Below the pieces are notes generated by a model. It was given only the letters and a program-made list of their open reading frames with translations. It ran no database searches and was not told the origin of the DNA. Made by a program: the position numbers and the translations under genes. Positions 1 to 9,704 of a DNA stretch of 64,000 nucleotides are shown here, piece after piece. Location: assembly GCF_004022465.1 (NCBI RefSeq), contig NZ_SAVA01000006.1:1-64000 (forward strand). The letters run 5' to 3'. How positions within the stretch are numbered: the stretch's first letter is position 1; every line of letters begins with the position of its first letter. The stretch is from Rhodobacter huangdaonensis. GTDB lineage: Bacteria > Pseudomonadota > Alphaproteobacteria > Rhodobacterales > Rhodobacteraceae.

Positions 1-138
1 TGCCGGATCCTCGCCCACCAGCACCACCGCGAGCCCCGGGGTGATCCCCTGCTCCTCGCGCAGCCGCGCCACATGTTCGGCCACCTGCGCCCGCACCCTG
101 GCCGCGAAGGCCTTCCCGTCGATGATCGTCGCGGTCAT
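1..138 (-). CDS. folD: FolD, methylenetetrahydrofolate dehydrogenase/cyclohydrolase (N-terminal fragment)
   Basis: Only the first 46 codons are inside the window; the gene continues off the left edge. The reading begins MTATIIDGKAFAARV and reaches GLAVVLVGEDPA, the typical start of FolD, including the conserved substrate-domain strand VVLVGxDPAS. FolD interconverts 5,10-methylene-, methenyl- and 10-formyl-tetrahydrofolate in the cytosol. Its ATG overlaps the TGA of the chorismate mutase gene (ATGA), which suggests translational coupling. Formate-THF ligase lies one gene upstream, so the one-carbon context fits. Identity is fairly sure, but the catalytic part is not visible. Confidence 0.88.
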   Translation of the reverse strand, partial: MTATIIDGKAFAARVRAQVAEHVARLREEQGITPGLAVVLVGEDPA

Positions 139-440
139 GCACCGTCTCCCCTGCCCAGAACCCGTTCCTCGCGCGCGATCGACCAGTTGACCAGCGCGCG
201 CCAGATGCCTTCGACCAGCGCCGGGTCGAGCCCCTGCGCGGTGGCGGCGGTGGTCGCGTTGCCGACCACCTCCTCGACCCGCGCCGCGATCCGCGCCGGC
301 ATGCCCTCGCCGGGCTTCAGCTCGGCCGCACGGTCGATCAGCCGGGCCCGGTCGGCCAGCAGCGCGACGAGACGGGCGTCAAGCGCGTCGATCTCGGCGC
401 GCAGTTCGGCCATCGTCGCAATCGTGGAGGGCTCTTTCAT
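135..440 (-). CDS. chorismate mutase, AroQ-type
   Basis: A 101-aa all-helical protein. It matches the short AroQ (type II) chorismate mutase family, which converts chorismate to prephenate for Phe/Tyr synthesis. The N-terminal helix has the family pattern LRAEIDALDARLVALLADRA followed by a conserved lysine (AAELK), and the C-terminal helix ends VNWSIAREE. The start at 440 (MKEPST) is chosen because AAGGA lies five bases upstream; an open extension to 497 has no comparable ribosome site. It sits between fhs and folD in a minus-strand run and overlaps folD by four bases. Function is inferred from family resemblance. Confidence 0.82.
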   Translation of the reverse strand: MKEPSTIATMAELRAEIDALDARLVALLADRARLIDRAAELKPGEGMPARIAARVEEVVGNATTAATAQGLDPALVEGIWRALVNWSIAREERVLGRGDGA

Positions 441-507
441 CGGCATCCTTCGCTTTCGATCTGCGGGATCTATTGCAGCTTCCGCGCCGCGGCTCAAGCC
501 CGGCCGC

Positions 508-2175
508 TCAGAACAGCCCTTCGACCTCGCCCGCCGCGGTCAAGCCGATGCGCTCGGCCGCGGGCGCGCGCGGCAGGCCCGGCATGGTCAGGATCTCGCC
601 GCAGATCGCCACGACGAAGCCCGCCCCGGCCGAAAGCCGCACCTCGCGCAGGGTGACGCTGTGCCCGTTCGGTGCGCCGCGCCGTTTCGGGTCGGTCGAG
701 AAGGAGTATTGCGTCTTCGCCACGCAGACCGGCAACGCGCCGAAGCCCTGCGCCTCCCAGGTGGCAAGCTGATCCCGCAGCGAGGCCTCGGCAATCACCG
801 CATCGGCGTGATAGATCCGCTTCGCCACCTCCTCGATCTTCTCGAAAAGGCCCATCTCGTCGGGGTAAAGGGGGGCGAAGCCGCCCGGCCCCTCAGCCAG
901 ACGCACCACCTCGCGGGCGAGATCCTCGGCCCCCGCACCGCCCTCTGCCCAGTGCCGGCACAGCACCGCACGACAGCCCTGATGCGCGGCATAGTCGACG
1001 AGCGCCGCGATCTCGGCCTCGGTGTCGCTCTCGAAGGCGTTGATCGCCACCACCACCGGCACACCGAAGCCGCGGGTGTTGGCGATGTGGCGGCCGAGGT
1101 TTGCGCAGCCCCGGCTCAGCGCCGCGACATCCTCGCGGCCAAGATCGGCGAGTGCCGTGCCGCCCTGCATCTTCAGCGCCCGCACCGTCGCCACGATCAC
1201 CGCGGCCGCGGGCAGCAGCCCGGCGCTGCGGCACTTGATGTCGAAGAACTTCTCGGCCCCCAGATCGGCGCCGAAGCCCGCCTCGGTCACCACGTAATCG
1301 GCCAGCCGCAGCGCCGCGCGGGTGGCGATGACCGAGCTGCAGCCATGCGCGATATTGGCGAAGGGGCCGCCGTGCACGAAGGCGGGCGTGTGCTCGATCG
1401 TCTGCACCAGGTTCGGCTGCAGCGCATCGCGCAACAGCACCGCCATCGCCCCCGCCGCCTTGAGTTCGGCGCAGGTGACGGGGCTGCGGTCGGCCCGCTC
1501 GCCGATCACGATCCGGCCAAGCCGCACCTCGAGGTCGGCCAGGTCGCGCGCGAGACACAGGCAGGCCATCACCTCCGAGGCCGCGGTGATGTCGAAACCG
1601 GTCTGCCGCGGCGCGCCATTCGCGACGCCACCGAGCCCCGTCACGATGTCACGCAGCGCCCGGTCGTTCATGTCGATCACCCGCCGCCAGCGCACCCGCC
1701 GCGGGTCGAGGTCCAGCGCATTGCCCCAGTAGAGGTGGTTCTCGATCATCGCGGCCAGCAGGTTGTGCGCCGCGGTCACGGCATGGAAATCGCCGGTGAA
1801 ATGCAGGTTCATCGCCTCCATCGGCACCACCTGCGCCCGCCCACCGCCGGCCGCGCCCCCCTTCATCCCGAAGTTCGGGCCAAGCGAGGCCTCGCGGATG
1901 CAGATCGCAGCACGCTTGCCGATCCGGCTCAGCCCGTCGCCAAGGCCCACGGTGGTGGTGGTCTTGCCCTCGCCCGCAGGCGTCGGGGTGATCGCGGTGA
2001 CAAGGATCAGCCGGCCCTCGGCGCGCGGCTCGATCGCATCCAGAAAGGCGCGGTCGATCTTCGCGATCTCGCGGCCATAGGGGATCAGGGCGGTTTCCGG
2101 AATGCCGATCTTTGCCGCAACCTCGGGCATCGGACGTTTCGGGGCGGCGCGGGCAATCTCGATATCGGGCAGCAT
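508..2175 (-). CDS. fhs: formate-tetrahydrofolate ligase
   Basis: A 555-aa protein of full family length. It ligates formate to tetrahydrofolate with ATP, giving 10-formyl-THF. Visible hallmarks are the P-loop PTPAGEGKTTTTVGLGDGL near residue 65, the block ASLGPNFGMKGGAAGGG, then LHFTGDFHAV, and a C-terminal segment with YSFSTDPKRRGAP. It lies downstream of a MOSC gene and upstream of chorismate mutase and folD, so two enzymes of the folate one-carbon cycle are adjacent. Ribosome site GGAGGACC precedes the ATG. Nothing looks truncated. Confidence 0.96.
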   Translation of the reverse strand: MLPDIEIARAAPKRPMPEVAAKIGIPETALIPYGREIAKIDRAFLDAIEPRAEGRLILVTAITPTPAGEGKTTTTVGLGDGLSRIGKRAAICIREASLGPNFGMKGGAAGGGRAQVVPMEAMNLHFTGDFHAVTAAHNLLAAMIENHLYWGNALDLDPRRVRWRRVIDMNDRALRDIVTGLGGVANGAPRQTGFDITAASEVMACLCLARDLADLEVRLGRIVIGERADRSPVTCAELKAAGAMAVLLRDALQPNLVQTIEHTPAFVHGGPFANIAHGCSSVIATRAALRLADYVVTEAGFGADLGAEKFFDIKCRSAGLLPAAAVIVATVRALKMQGGTALADLGREDVAALSRGCANLGRHIANTRGFGVPVVVAINAFESDTEAEIAALVDYAAHQGCRAVLCRHWAEGGAGAEDLAREVVRLAEGPGGFAPLYPDEMGLFEKIEEVAKRIYHADAVIAEASLRDQLATWEAQGFGALPVCVAKTQYSFSTDPKRRGAPNGHSVTLREVRLSAGAGFVVAICGEILTMPGLPRAPAAERIGLTAAGEVEGLF

Positions 2176-2228
2176 CTGGGTCCTCCTCGGCGGAGCCTAA
2201 CCCGTTATGCTGACAGGGGAAAGCCGGC

Positions 2229-2822
2229 TCAGCCGCGGACGTCGGACATCCGCGACCAGGCGCGCTGATCGGGGATGTGCAGGCGCAGGCTCTGGCCGAG
2301 TTCCAGCACCCCCGGCCGCTCGACCCAGGCGGTGACGCCGCGCCGGCCCTGTGCCGCGGGCTTGTAGCGCGGCCCGGCGCCCGGGTGCACGGTCTCGATC
2401 ACCTTGCCGGGCAGCACGCAGGCGCGGTTCTCCATGTCGACGACAAGGGTCGCGCCATCGGGCCCCTGCAGCCGCGACGAGGGCGGCAGATGGGTCAGAT
2501 CGGGCAGTCCGCGCAGCACGATCGAGGCGCCGACCCATTCGGGGGCGAGATGCGGCAGGCGCATGGCAAAGGCGGTCTCGGCGAGCTCCTCCTCGGACAG
2601 GATCGTCAGCTGCCGGGTGTTGGCGATCTCGGTGCCCGTCGGATGCTGCTCGGTCACCCGCGAACAGCTCGCCCGGGTGCGGCCGGAATGCGCCTCGCCC
2701 GCGGCACCGTCAAAGCCGAGCACGAGCTGCGTCACCGGCTCGGACGCCAGCCCCGCGCCCGGCCGCACGAGGCCCAGAAAGACGATTTCGCCATGAAACT
2801 GGGTGGAGTTCAGCGCGGCCAT
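2229..2822 (-). CDS. MOSC domain-containing protein
   Basis: A 197-aa protein starting MAALNSTQFHGEIVFLGLV. The N-terminal strand, the segment GEAHSGRTRASCSRV, the TEIANTRQLTILSEEELAE stretch and the C-terminal cysteine in ENRACVLPGKVIE resemble stand-alone MOSC proteins, which are thought to handle sulfur attached to the molybdenum cofactor. The specific substrate is unknown. The ATG at 2822 overlaps the TGA of tam (ATGA) and replaces a much longer open frame reaching back to 3284, which only shadows tam. Family assignment is moderately sure. Confidence 0.7.
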   Translation of the reverse strand: MAALNSTQFHGEIVFLGLVRPGAGLASEPVTQLVLGFDGAAGEAHSGRTRASCSRVTEQHPTGTEIANTRQLTILSEEELAETAFAMRLPHLAPEWVGASIVLRGLPDLTHLPPSSRLQGPDGATLVVDMENRACVLPGKVIETVHPGAGPRYKPAAQGRRGVTAWVERPGVLELGQSLRLHIPDQRAWSRMSDVRG

Positions 2823-3616
2823 CAGACGACCCTCAGGACCAGGAACAGACGACGGAAGGGGAAGAGCACGGTGCCGTCCGGCTCGGCTGGATAGGCAGCG
2901 TCGAGGGCCGCCTCGTAGCGCACGAGAAAGCCCGCAAGTTCGCTTTCGTTCAGCTTTGCGGCGAAGGGGCGCAGCGCCGTCGCTTCGGTGAAGCGGCGCA
3001 CCGGGTGCACCGCGCCCTCGGGGGCGAGGCGCTGAATGTAATCGGTGCTCCAGACGTCGACCTCGCCGAGCGGCGCGAGCATCCGCGCGTAATCGAGCGG
3101 CGGCGCCACCGGCGCCACCCAGCCGGTGAAATCGAAACGGTCGGGAAACATCTCGGCGGCGAGGTCGCGCAGGAAGCGGTGCGAGGGCGCGCCCGATTGC
3201 ATCGGCATCTGCACGGCGAGGACCCCGCCCGGCACCAGCAGCCCGGCCAGCCGCGGCAGCAGTGCGGCGTGATCGTCGAGCCACTGCAGCGCCGCGTTCG
3301 AGAAGATCAGTGCCGGCGGCTTGCCCGGCTCCCAGCCGCGGATATCGGCAAGATCGCAGCGGTGATAGGCGCCGGTCGCCGCCGCCTTGCCGATCATCGC
3401 GGGCGAGGCATCGACGCCGACGATCTTGCGCCCGGGCCAGCGGTCATCGAGCGCCGGCCCCACCGCCCCCGCGCCGCAGCCGAGGTCGACGATCCGGCCC
3501 GGCGGCAGCGTGCCCACCCGGGCCATCAGATCGAGCGCCGGCCGCAACCGCAGGTCGCGGAAGCGGCCATAGCTTTCGGGGTTCCAGTCGGCGCTTTCCG
3601 TGCGAGGCCGGGTCAT
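2822..3616 (-). CDS. tam: trans-aconitate 2-methyltransferase
   Basis: A 264-aa class I SAM-dependent methyltransferase. The N-terminus WNPESYGRFRDLRLRPALDL is characteristic of Tam, and the SAM-binding motif is VDLGCGAGAVGPAL near residue 45, followed by GVDASPAMI. Tam methylates trans-aconitate, an inhibitor of aconitase formed spontaneously from cis-aconitate. It starts 16 bases after ftsH on the same strand and overlaps the MOSC gene by four bases, so it is probably co-transcribed with both. The exact substrate is inferred from family similarity. Confidence 0.86.
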   Translation of the reverse strand: MTRPRTESADWNPESYGRFRDLRLRPALDLMARVGTLPPGRIVDLGCGAGAVGPALDDRWPGRKIVGVDASPAMIGKAAATGAYHRCDLADIRGWEPGKPPALIFSNAALQWLDDHAALLPRLAGLLVPGGVLAVQMPMQSGAPSHRFLRDLAAEMFPDRFDFTGWVAPVAPPLDYARMLAPLGEVDVWSTDYIQRLAPEGAVHPVRRFTEATALRPFAAKLNESELAGFLVRYEAALDAAYPAEPDGTVLFPFRRLFLVLRVV

Positions 3617-3632
3617 CGCCGCCGCCCCGCGC

Positions 3633-5528
<1,896 letters not shown>

Positions 5529-5582
5529 GGGGAACCTCCAGAATAGACGGGGACCGGTCTCCGCCGGGCCTTTACCGGGTGA

Positions 5583-5610
5583 AAATAGGGATTACGCGGT
5601 CAGGTTCAAC
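5583..5610 (-). promoter_or_regulatory. candidate RpoH-type promoter of ftsH
   Basis: On the minus strand GTTGAAC (5604-5610) is followed after 13 bases by CCCTATTT (5583-5590). This resembles the heat-shock sigma-32 consensus CTTGAAA-N11-16-CCCATNT. The site ends about 55 bases before the ftsH ATG and overlaps the last codons of tilS. ftsH is a known member of sigma-32 regulons in other Proteobacteria. A sigma-70-type reading (TTGAAC-N16-TATTTT) is also possible. Prediction from sequence only. Confidence 0.5.
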
Positions 5611-6829
5611 GTCTGATTAGCGACTCCGCAAATGCGCCGCAGTCAATTCGCGCTTTCCAGCCGTTTTCGAGCCCGGCCAGAGGCGCCGCAATCAGCGCCT
5701 CGCCGTGCCAGACGGCGGGGGAGGCGAGCAGGCTTGCGCGCGGCAAACCGGTCTCGCGCCAGTGCGGGCATTGCAAAAGCCCCTCATCGCCAAGCGCCGC
5801 GATCTCGAGCCCCGGTGCGGCGGGGCCGGTCAGCGCCCAGCGGTCCCAAAGATCGCCCACGGACACCCGCAGCGTGGCGACCGCCGCCGCCTCGCGGGTG
5901 AGGCGGATCGTATCGCGCCCGGCCCGGATGCGGCAGCCGTGCAGGGTGCGGTCGGGCTGCGCCGCCAGCCCCGCGAGCAGATCCGCCACCTTGGCCGCGC
6001 GCGGGGGGTACTCGCAGCCCGAGATCCAGCGCAGCGCCGCGTTCAGAAGCCGCCGCTGCAACTCGGGCGCCAGATCGGCAAAGCCTGCGCGCCCGATCAC
6101 CACATCGCCCGCCGGCGTCGTCACCTGCGCGGCGACGAAACGGCACAGGGTTTCGGTCAGCGCGGCATCGGCCGCGGCCAGGTTGCGCACCACCGCGCCC
6201 AGCGTCGCGGGCGTGATGCCAAGGGGCGCGAGCGTGGCCAGCGCCTGCCGTGCCCGCACCCGGCCAAAGCGCGGATTGTCATTCGAGGGATCGTCGATCC
6301 AGCCGAGCCCGCGCGCGCGCAGCGCCGCGCGCAGATCGGCGCGGGTCACGCCCAGAAGCAGCCGGTGCCAGGTGACCCCCTCGGCCACGAAGCGCCGGCG
6401 CATTCCGGCGAGGCCCTCGAGCCCGGCCTCACGGCCAAGGCGCATCAGGAAGGTCTCGGCCTCGTCATCGGCGGTATGGCCAAGCGCGACATCGGCAATC
6501 CCCTGCCCCTGCGCCCAGGCCCCGATCAGCCGCAGCCGCGCGCGCCGCGCCGCGTCCATCAGGTTGCCCGCGGCCGCGGTCCCCTGCCAGGACAGCACGC
6601 TGTGCGGCACGCCGATGCCGGCGCAAAACCGGCCGACCTCGGCCGCCTCCGCGGCCGAGCCCGCGCGCAGACCATGATCGACCGTCACCGCGGCAAGGTC
6701 GAAACCCGCCGCATGCAGCCCGACCAGCAGCGCCATCGAATCCCCACCCCCGGAAACGGCAACCCCGACACGCGGGGGCGCATCGGGGCCAAATGCCTGT
6801 TTCAGGATCGCGGGCAGGTCCGGCGTCAC
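5606..6829 (-). CDS. tilS: tRNA(Ile)-lysidine synthase TilS
   Basis: A 407-aa N-type PP-loop ATPase. It ligates lysine to C34 of tRNA-Ile(CAU), changing its decoding from AUG to AUA. The PP motif VAVSGGGDSMALL lies near residues 23-35, and the conserved LGHTADDEAETFLMRL and IDDPSNDN segments follow. The C-terminal third is less conserved. The ATG overlaps the cpoB stop codon (ATGA at 6826-6829), so it is coupled to the tol-pal operon, and ftsH follows downstream. Confidence 0.95.
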   Translation of the reverse strand: MTPDLPAILKQAFGPDAPPRVGVAVSGGGDSMALLVGLHAAGFDLAAVTVDHGLRAGSAAEAAEVGRFCAGIGVPHSVLSWQGTAAAGNLMDAARRARLRLIGAWAQGQGIADVALGHTADDEAETFLMRLGREAGLEGLAGMRRRFVAEGVTWHRLLLGVTRADLRAALRARGLGWIDDPSNDNPRFGRVRARQALATLAPLGITPATLGAVVRNLAAADAALTETLCRFVAAQVTTPAGDVVIGRAGFADLAPELQRRLLNAALRWISGCEYPPRAAKVADLLAGLAAQPDRTLHGCRIRAGRDTIRLTREAAAVATLRVSVGDLWDRWALTGPAAPGLEIAALGDEGLLQCPHWRETGLPRASLLASPAVWHGEALIAAPLAGLENGWKARIDCGAFAESLIRR

Positions 6830-7671
6830 TGGCAGCCGAGGCTCGCCTGTGCCGAGGACACCTGCCCCGCCGCCTGCGACGAGGGGAAGCGGGCCGGCAC
6901 TTCGGCCAGCGTCGCGCAGGCCTCGTTCTTCTGACCGAGCTCGCCCAGCGACTTGCCGAGCTCGAGCAGGTTGTCGGCCGCGCGCTTGCCCTCGGGCGCT
7001 GCCGAGAAGGCGTCGAGCCAGGCCCGCGCCGCGCCCGGAACGTCGCCCGCCTGATGCAGCGCGTCGCCGCGCAGATACATCGCGTCGTCGGTCAGGGGGC
7101 CACCCGGATAGGTTTCGGCAAAGGTCGCAAAGAGGTCAGCGGCGCCGCGAAAGTCACCCTGACCGAGCACCTCCTTGGCCCGGTCGAAATCACTTTTCTC
7201 GTTCATTGCCAGATCACCGCCCCCCGAAGAGGCAGAGGACGCCCCGGTGCTCGGCGCCGAGGGCGCGGTCACCGAACCTGCCGTCGGCGCGGCGCCGCCA
7301 AGCGGCGCGCCCTGACCGACGCTGGAGGGATCGCAGCCCTCCTCGAGCTCGCAGACGCGGAATTCCAGATCGCCCACCCGGTTGGTGCCGTCCTTGACGA
7401 CCCGGTCGATGCGGTTCTGCAATTCCTCGGTGCGGGAGGTGAGCGTGCTCAGCTCGGCCTCCATCGTGTCCATGCGCTGCAGCGCCGAGGCCCCGCCCGC
7501 CGCCTGCATGCCCTTCGCGCCCGAGGCCACCAGCTCCGAACGCAGGCCCTGAAGCTGATCCGACAGCTGCGCGAGTTCCGCGCGGATGTCGGCCAGCGTC
7601 TGTTTGTCGGCCGCATGGGCGGGCGCTGCCAGCGCCAGCGCCACGGCCGCCCCCAGCATCACCCGCCGCAT
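6826..7671 (-). CDS. cpoB: Tol-Pal system protein CpoB (YbgF)
   Basis: A 281-aa periplasmic protein. Residues 1-20 (MRRVMLGAAVALALAAPAHA) form a signal peptide. A coiled-coil region rich in Leu/Glu follows, with heptads around LAQLSDQLQGL and MDTMEAELSTLTSRTEEL. After a Ser/Ala/Gly linker, the C-terminal part has TPR-like repeats beginning SDFDRAKEVLGQGDF and containing DAMYLRGDALHQAG. CpoB coordinates outer-membrane constriction with peptidoglycan synthesis in E. coli. It sits five bases downstream of pal, as expected in tol-pal operons. Confidence 0.93.
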   Translation of the reverse strand: MRRVMLGAAVALALAAPAHAADKQTLADIRAELAQLSDQLQGLRSELVASGAKGMQAAGGASALQRMDTMEAELSTLTSRTEELQNRIDRVVKDGTNRVGDLEFRVCELEEGCDPSSVGQGAPLGGAAPTAGSVTAPSAPSTGASSASSGGGDLAMNEKSDFDRAKEVLGQGDFRGAADLFATFAETYPGGPLTDDAMYLRGDALHQAGDVPGAARAWLDAFSAAPEGKRAADNLLELGKSLGELGQKNEACATLAEVPARFPSSQAAGQVSSAQASLGCQ

Positions 7672-7675
7672 CAGA

Positions 7676-8209
7676 TCAGCTCCCCGCGCCGAGCGAGATC
7701 ACCGTGACCGCGCGGCGGTTCTTGGCGTAGCAGTCTTCCGACGAGCACACCGCGAGCGGGCGTTCCTTGCCGTAGGAGACGGTGCGCAGACGCGAGCCGG
7801 CGACGCCCTGCGAGATCAGGAAGGCCTGCACCGCCGAGGCGCGGCGCGCACCAAGCGCGAGGTTGTATTCGCGGGTGCCCTGTTCGTCGGCATGGCCTTC
7901 GATGATGGCCGAATACTTGCCGTGCGCGTTCAGCCACTTGGCCTGGCCGGTCAGGATGTTGCGGGCCTCGTCGGTCAGCGTCGACTGGTCGACCACGAAG
8001 TGCACCATGTCGCCGACGGCGGCGTTGAAATAGGCCGGCGAGTTCGGGTCGCTGATCGAGCCCTGCGAAACCGAGCCGTCGCCGGTGCCGCTGCCGTAAG
8101 CGCCGCCCGGATCGACCACGCCATTGCCCGAGCCGTATTTGTCGGGGTTGTTACAGGCCGCGAGGCCGAGGACTGCCAGCAGGATCACTGCCTTGGGTGC
8201 GAAGTTCAT
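7676..8209 (-). CDS. pal: peptidoglycan-associated lipoprotein Pal
   Basis: A 177-aa lipoprotein. The signal ends in the lipobox LGLAAC, so Cys19 would be lipidated. A Gly/Ser-rich linker leads to an OmpA-like domain with the peptidoglycan-binding signature (IIEGHADEQGTREYNLALGARRA) and the terminal RRAVTVI. Pal anchors the outer membrane to peptidoglycan and binds TolB. It lies 68 bases after tolB and just before cpoB. The pair of cysteines in AVCSSEDCYAKNRR near the C-terminus may form a disulfide. Confidence 0.96.
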   Translation of the reverse strand: MNFAPKAVILLAVLGLAACNNPDKYGSGNGVVDPGGAYGSGTGDGSVSQGSISDPNSPAYFNAAVGDMVHFVVDQSTLTDEARNILTGQAKWLNAHGKYSAIIEGHADEQGTREYNLALGARRASAVQAFLISQGVAGSRLRTVSYGKERPLAVCSSEDCYAKNRRAVTVISLGAGS

Positions 8210-8277
8210 GTGTACCGCCTTTTGAGTTTGCCCTTTCGGGCGAAGGTAACAGGTTCGGAATGCCTTGTGAATCGGGC

Positions 8278-9597
8278 TCAGGGCAGAAGCGGCGACCAGG
8301 CCGGATCGGAGGCCCCGCCAGCGTTGCCGACCTTCTTCAGGTTCCGCCCTGAAATGTCGATGGAGAAAAGCTGTGCGCCGCCGCCCGCGCCGGGGCTTTC
8401 GCGGGTGAACATGATGACGCGGCCGTTCGGCGACCAGGTCGGGCCCTCGTCAAGGAAGGAGGCGGTCAGCAGCCGCTCTTCCGAGCCGTCGGTGCGCATC
8501 ACGCCGATGAAGAAGCGCCCGCCCGCCTGCTTGGTGAAGGCGATCATGTCGCCGCGCGGCGACCAGACCGGGGTGCCGTAACGGCCGTCACCATAGGAGA
8601 TCCGGGTCGGCTCGCCGCCGCCCGCGGGCATGATGTAGAGCTGCGGACCACCCGAGCGGTCGCTCTCGAAAACGATGCGCGAGCCATCGGGGCTGAACGA
8701 CGGTGCGGTCTCGATCGCCGGCGAATTCGTCAGCCGGGCCGGCGAGCCGCCCGAGGCCGACATCTTCCACAGGTCGGTGTTGCCGTTCTGCTCGAGCGAA
8801 TAGACGATCGAGTTGCCATCGGGCGAGAAGCGCGGCGAGAAGGTCATCGTGCCGGGCACTTCGGGCAGCAGCTGGCCGCTGACATTGCCGACATTCATCA
8901 GCTTGATCCGCGGGAAGCCGGTCTCGAAGGTGGTGTAGAGAATGCGGTCGCCGGTGGGCGAGAAGCGCGGGGCAAGCACGATCGTGCTCGAATCCGTGAG
9001 ATAGTTCACATTCGCGCCGTCATAATCCATGATCGCGAGGCGTTTCAGGCGCTTGTCCTTCGGGCCGCTCTCCGAGACATAGACCACGCGGCTGTCGAAA
9101 TAGCCGCTTTCGCCGGTGATCCGGCTGTAGATCACATCGGCCACCTTATGCGCGAGACGGCGCCAGCTTTGCGGGCTGGCCGCAAGCTGCTGGCCGTCGC
9201 CGAGCTGCTGGTTCGAGTAGACGTCGAAGAGGCGGAACTTGACCACCACCTTGCCGCCCGACATCGACACGCCGCCGACGATCAGCGCCTGCGCGTTGAT
9301 CGCCTGCCAGTCGGCATAGCTGACCGGGGTGTCAAAGCTCGAGAAGCGCTGCAGATAGGCGTTCTCGGGGATCTGTCGGAACAGGCCCGTGCCGCTCAGG
9401 TCGGCATTGATGACCTGCGAGATCTGCGCCGCCATCTCGCCCGCGCCGCCGGTTTCCGCCACGAAGCTCGGCAGGGCATAGGGCAAGGGCTCGATCACGC
9501 CCTCGTCGATCTCGATGTGCAGCGGACCCTGCTGCGCCAGCGCCGCCCCCGGGCCGATCATCAGCGCCGCCAGCGCGGCCAATGCAAAACGGAACAT
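8278..9597 (-). CDS. tolB: Tol-Pal translocation protein TolB
   Basis: A 439-aa periplasmic protein. The start at 9597 gives a signal peptide MFRFALAALAALMIGPGAALAQ; the open frame extends to 9978 but without a signal and only through tolA antisense. The N-terminal domain contains the TolB alpha/beta region (VINADLSGTGLFRQI). The C-terminal part is a six-bladed propeller with repeats such as APRFSPTGDRILY, SPRFSPDGNSIVY, APSFSPDGSRIVF and TPVWSPRGDMIAF. TolB interacts with Pal, TolA and outer-membrane proteins. It lies 107 bases downstream of tolA. Confidence 0.97.
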   Translation of the reverse strand: MFRFALAALAALMIGPGAALAQQGPLHIEIDEGVIEPLPYALPSFVAETGGAGEMAAQISQVINADLSGTGLFRQIPENAYLQRFSSFDTPVSYADWQAINAQALIVGGVSMSGGKVVVKFRLFDVYSNQQLGDGQQLAASPQSWRRLAHKVADVIYSRITGESGYFDSRVVYVSESGPKDKRLKRLAIMDYDGANVNYLTDSSTIVLAPRFSPTGDRILYTTFETGFPRIKLMNVGNVSGQLLPEVPGTMTFSPRFSPDGNSIVYSLEQNGNTDLWKMSASGGSPARLTNSPAIETAPSFSPDGSRIVFESDRSGGPQLYIMPAGGGEPTRISYGDGRYGTPVWSPRGDMIAFTKQAGGRFFIGVMRTDGSEERLLTASFLDEGPTWSPNGRVIMFTRESPGAGGGAQLFSIDISGRNLKKVGNAGGASDPAWSPLLP

Positions 9598-9704
9598 GCT
9601 CTTTTCCCTGGCTTGGGCTTTTGCCCGTTGTACCCAATTTCTGCGTCGCGGCACATCACAAGCGGCGGAGAGCCGGATTTTTCCGGCTCCCTGCGGCGCA
9701 CGCG

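Noticed and set aside
73..2268. 731-codon plus-strand frame over fhs and chorismate mutase
   Set aside because: Arg/His/Gly-rich mirror of the minus-strand genes, as is typical antisense to G/C-third-position coding; no domain or ribosome site.
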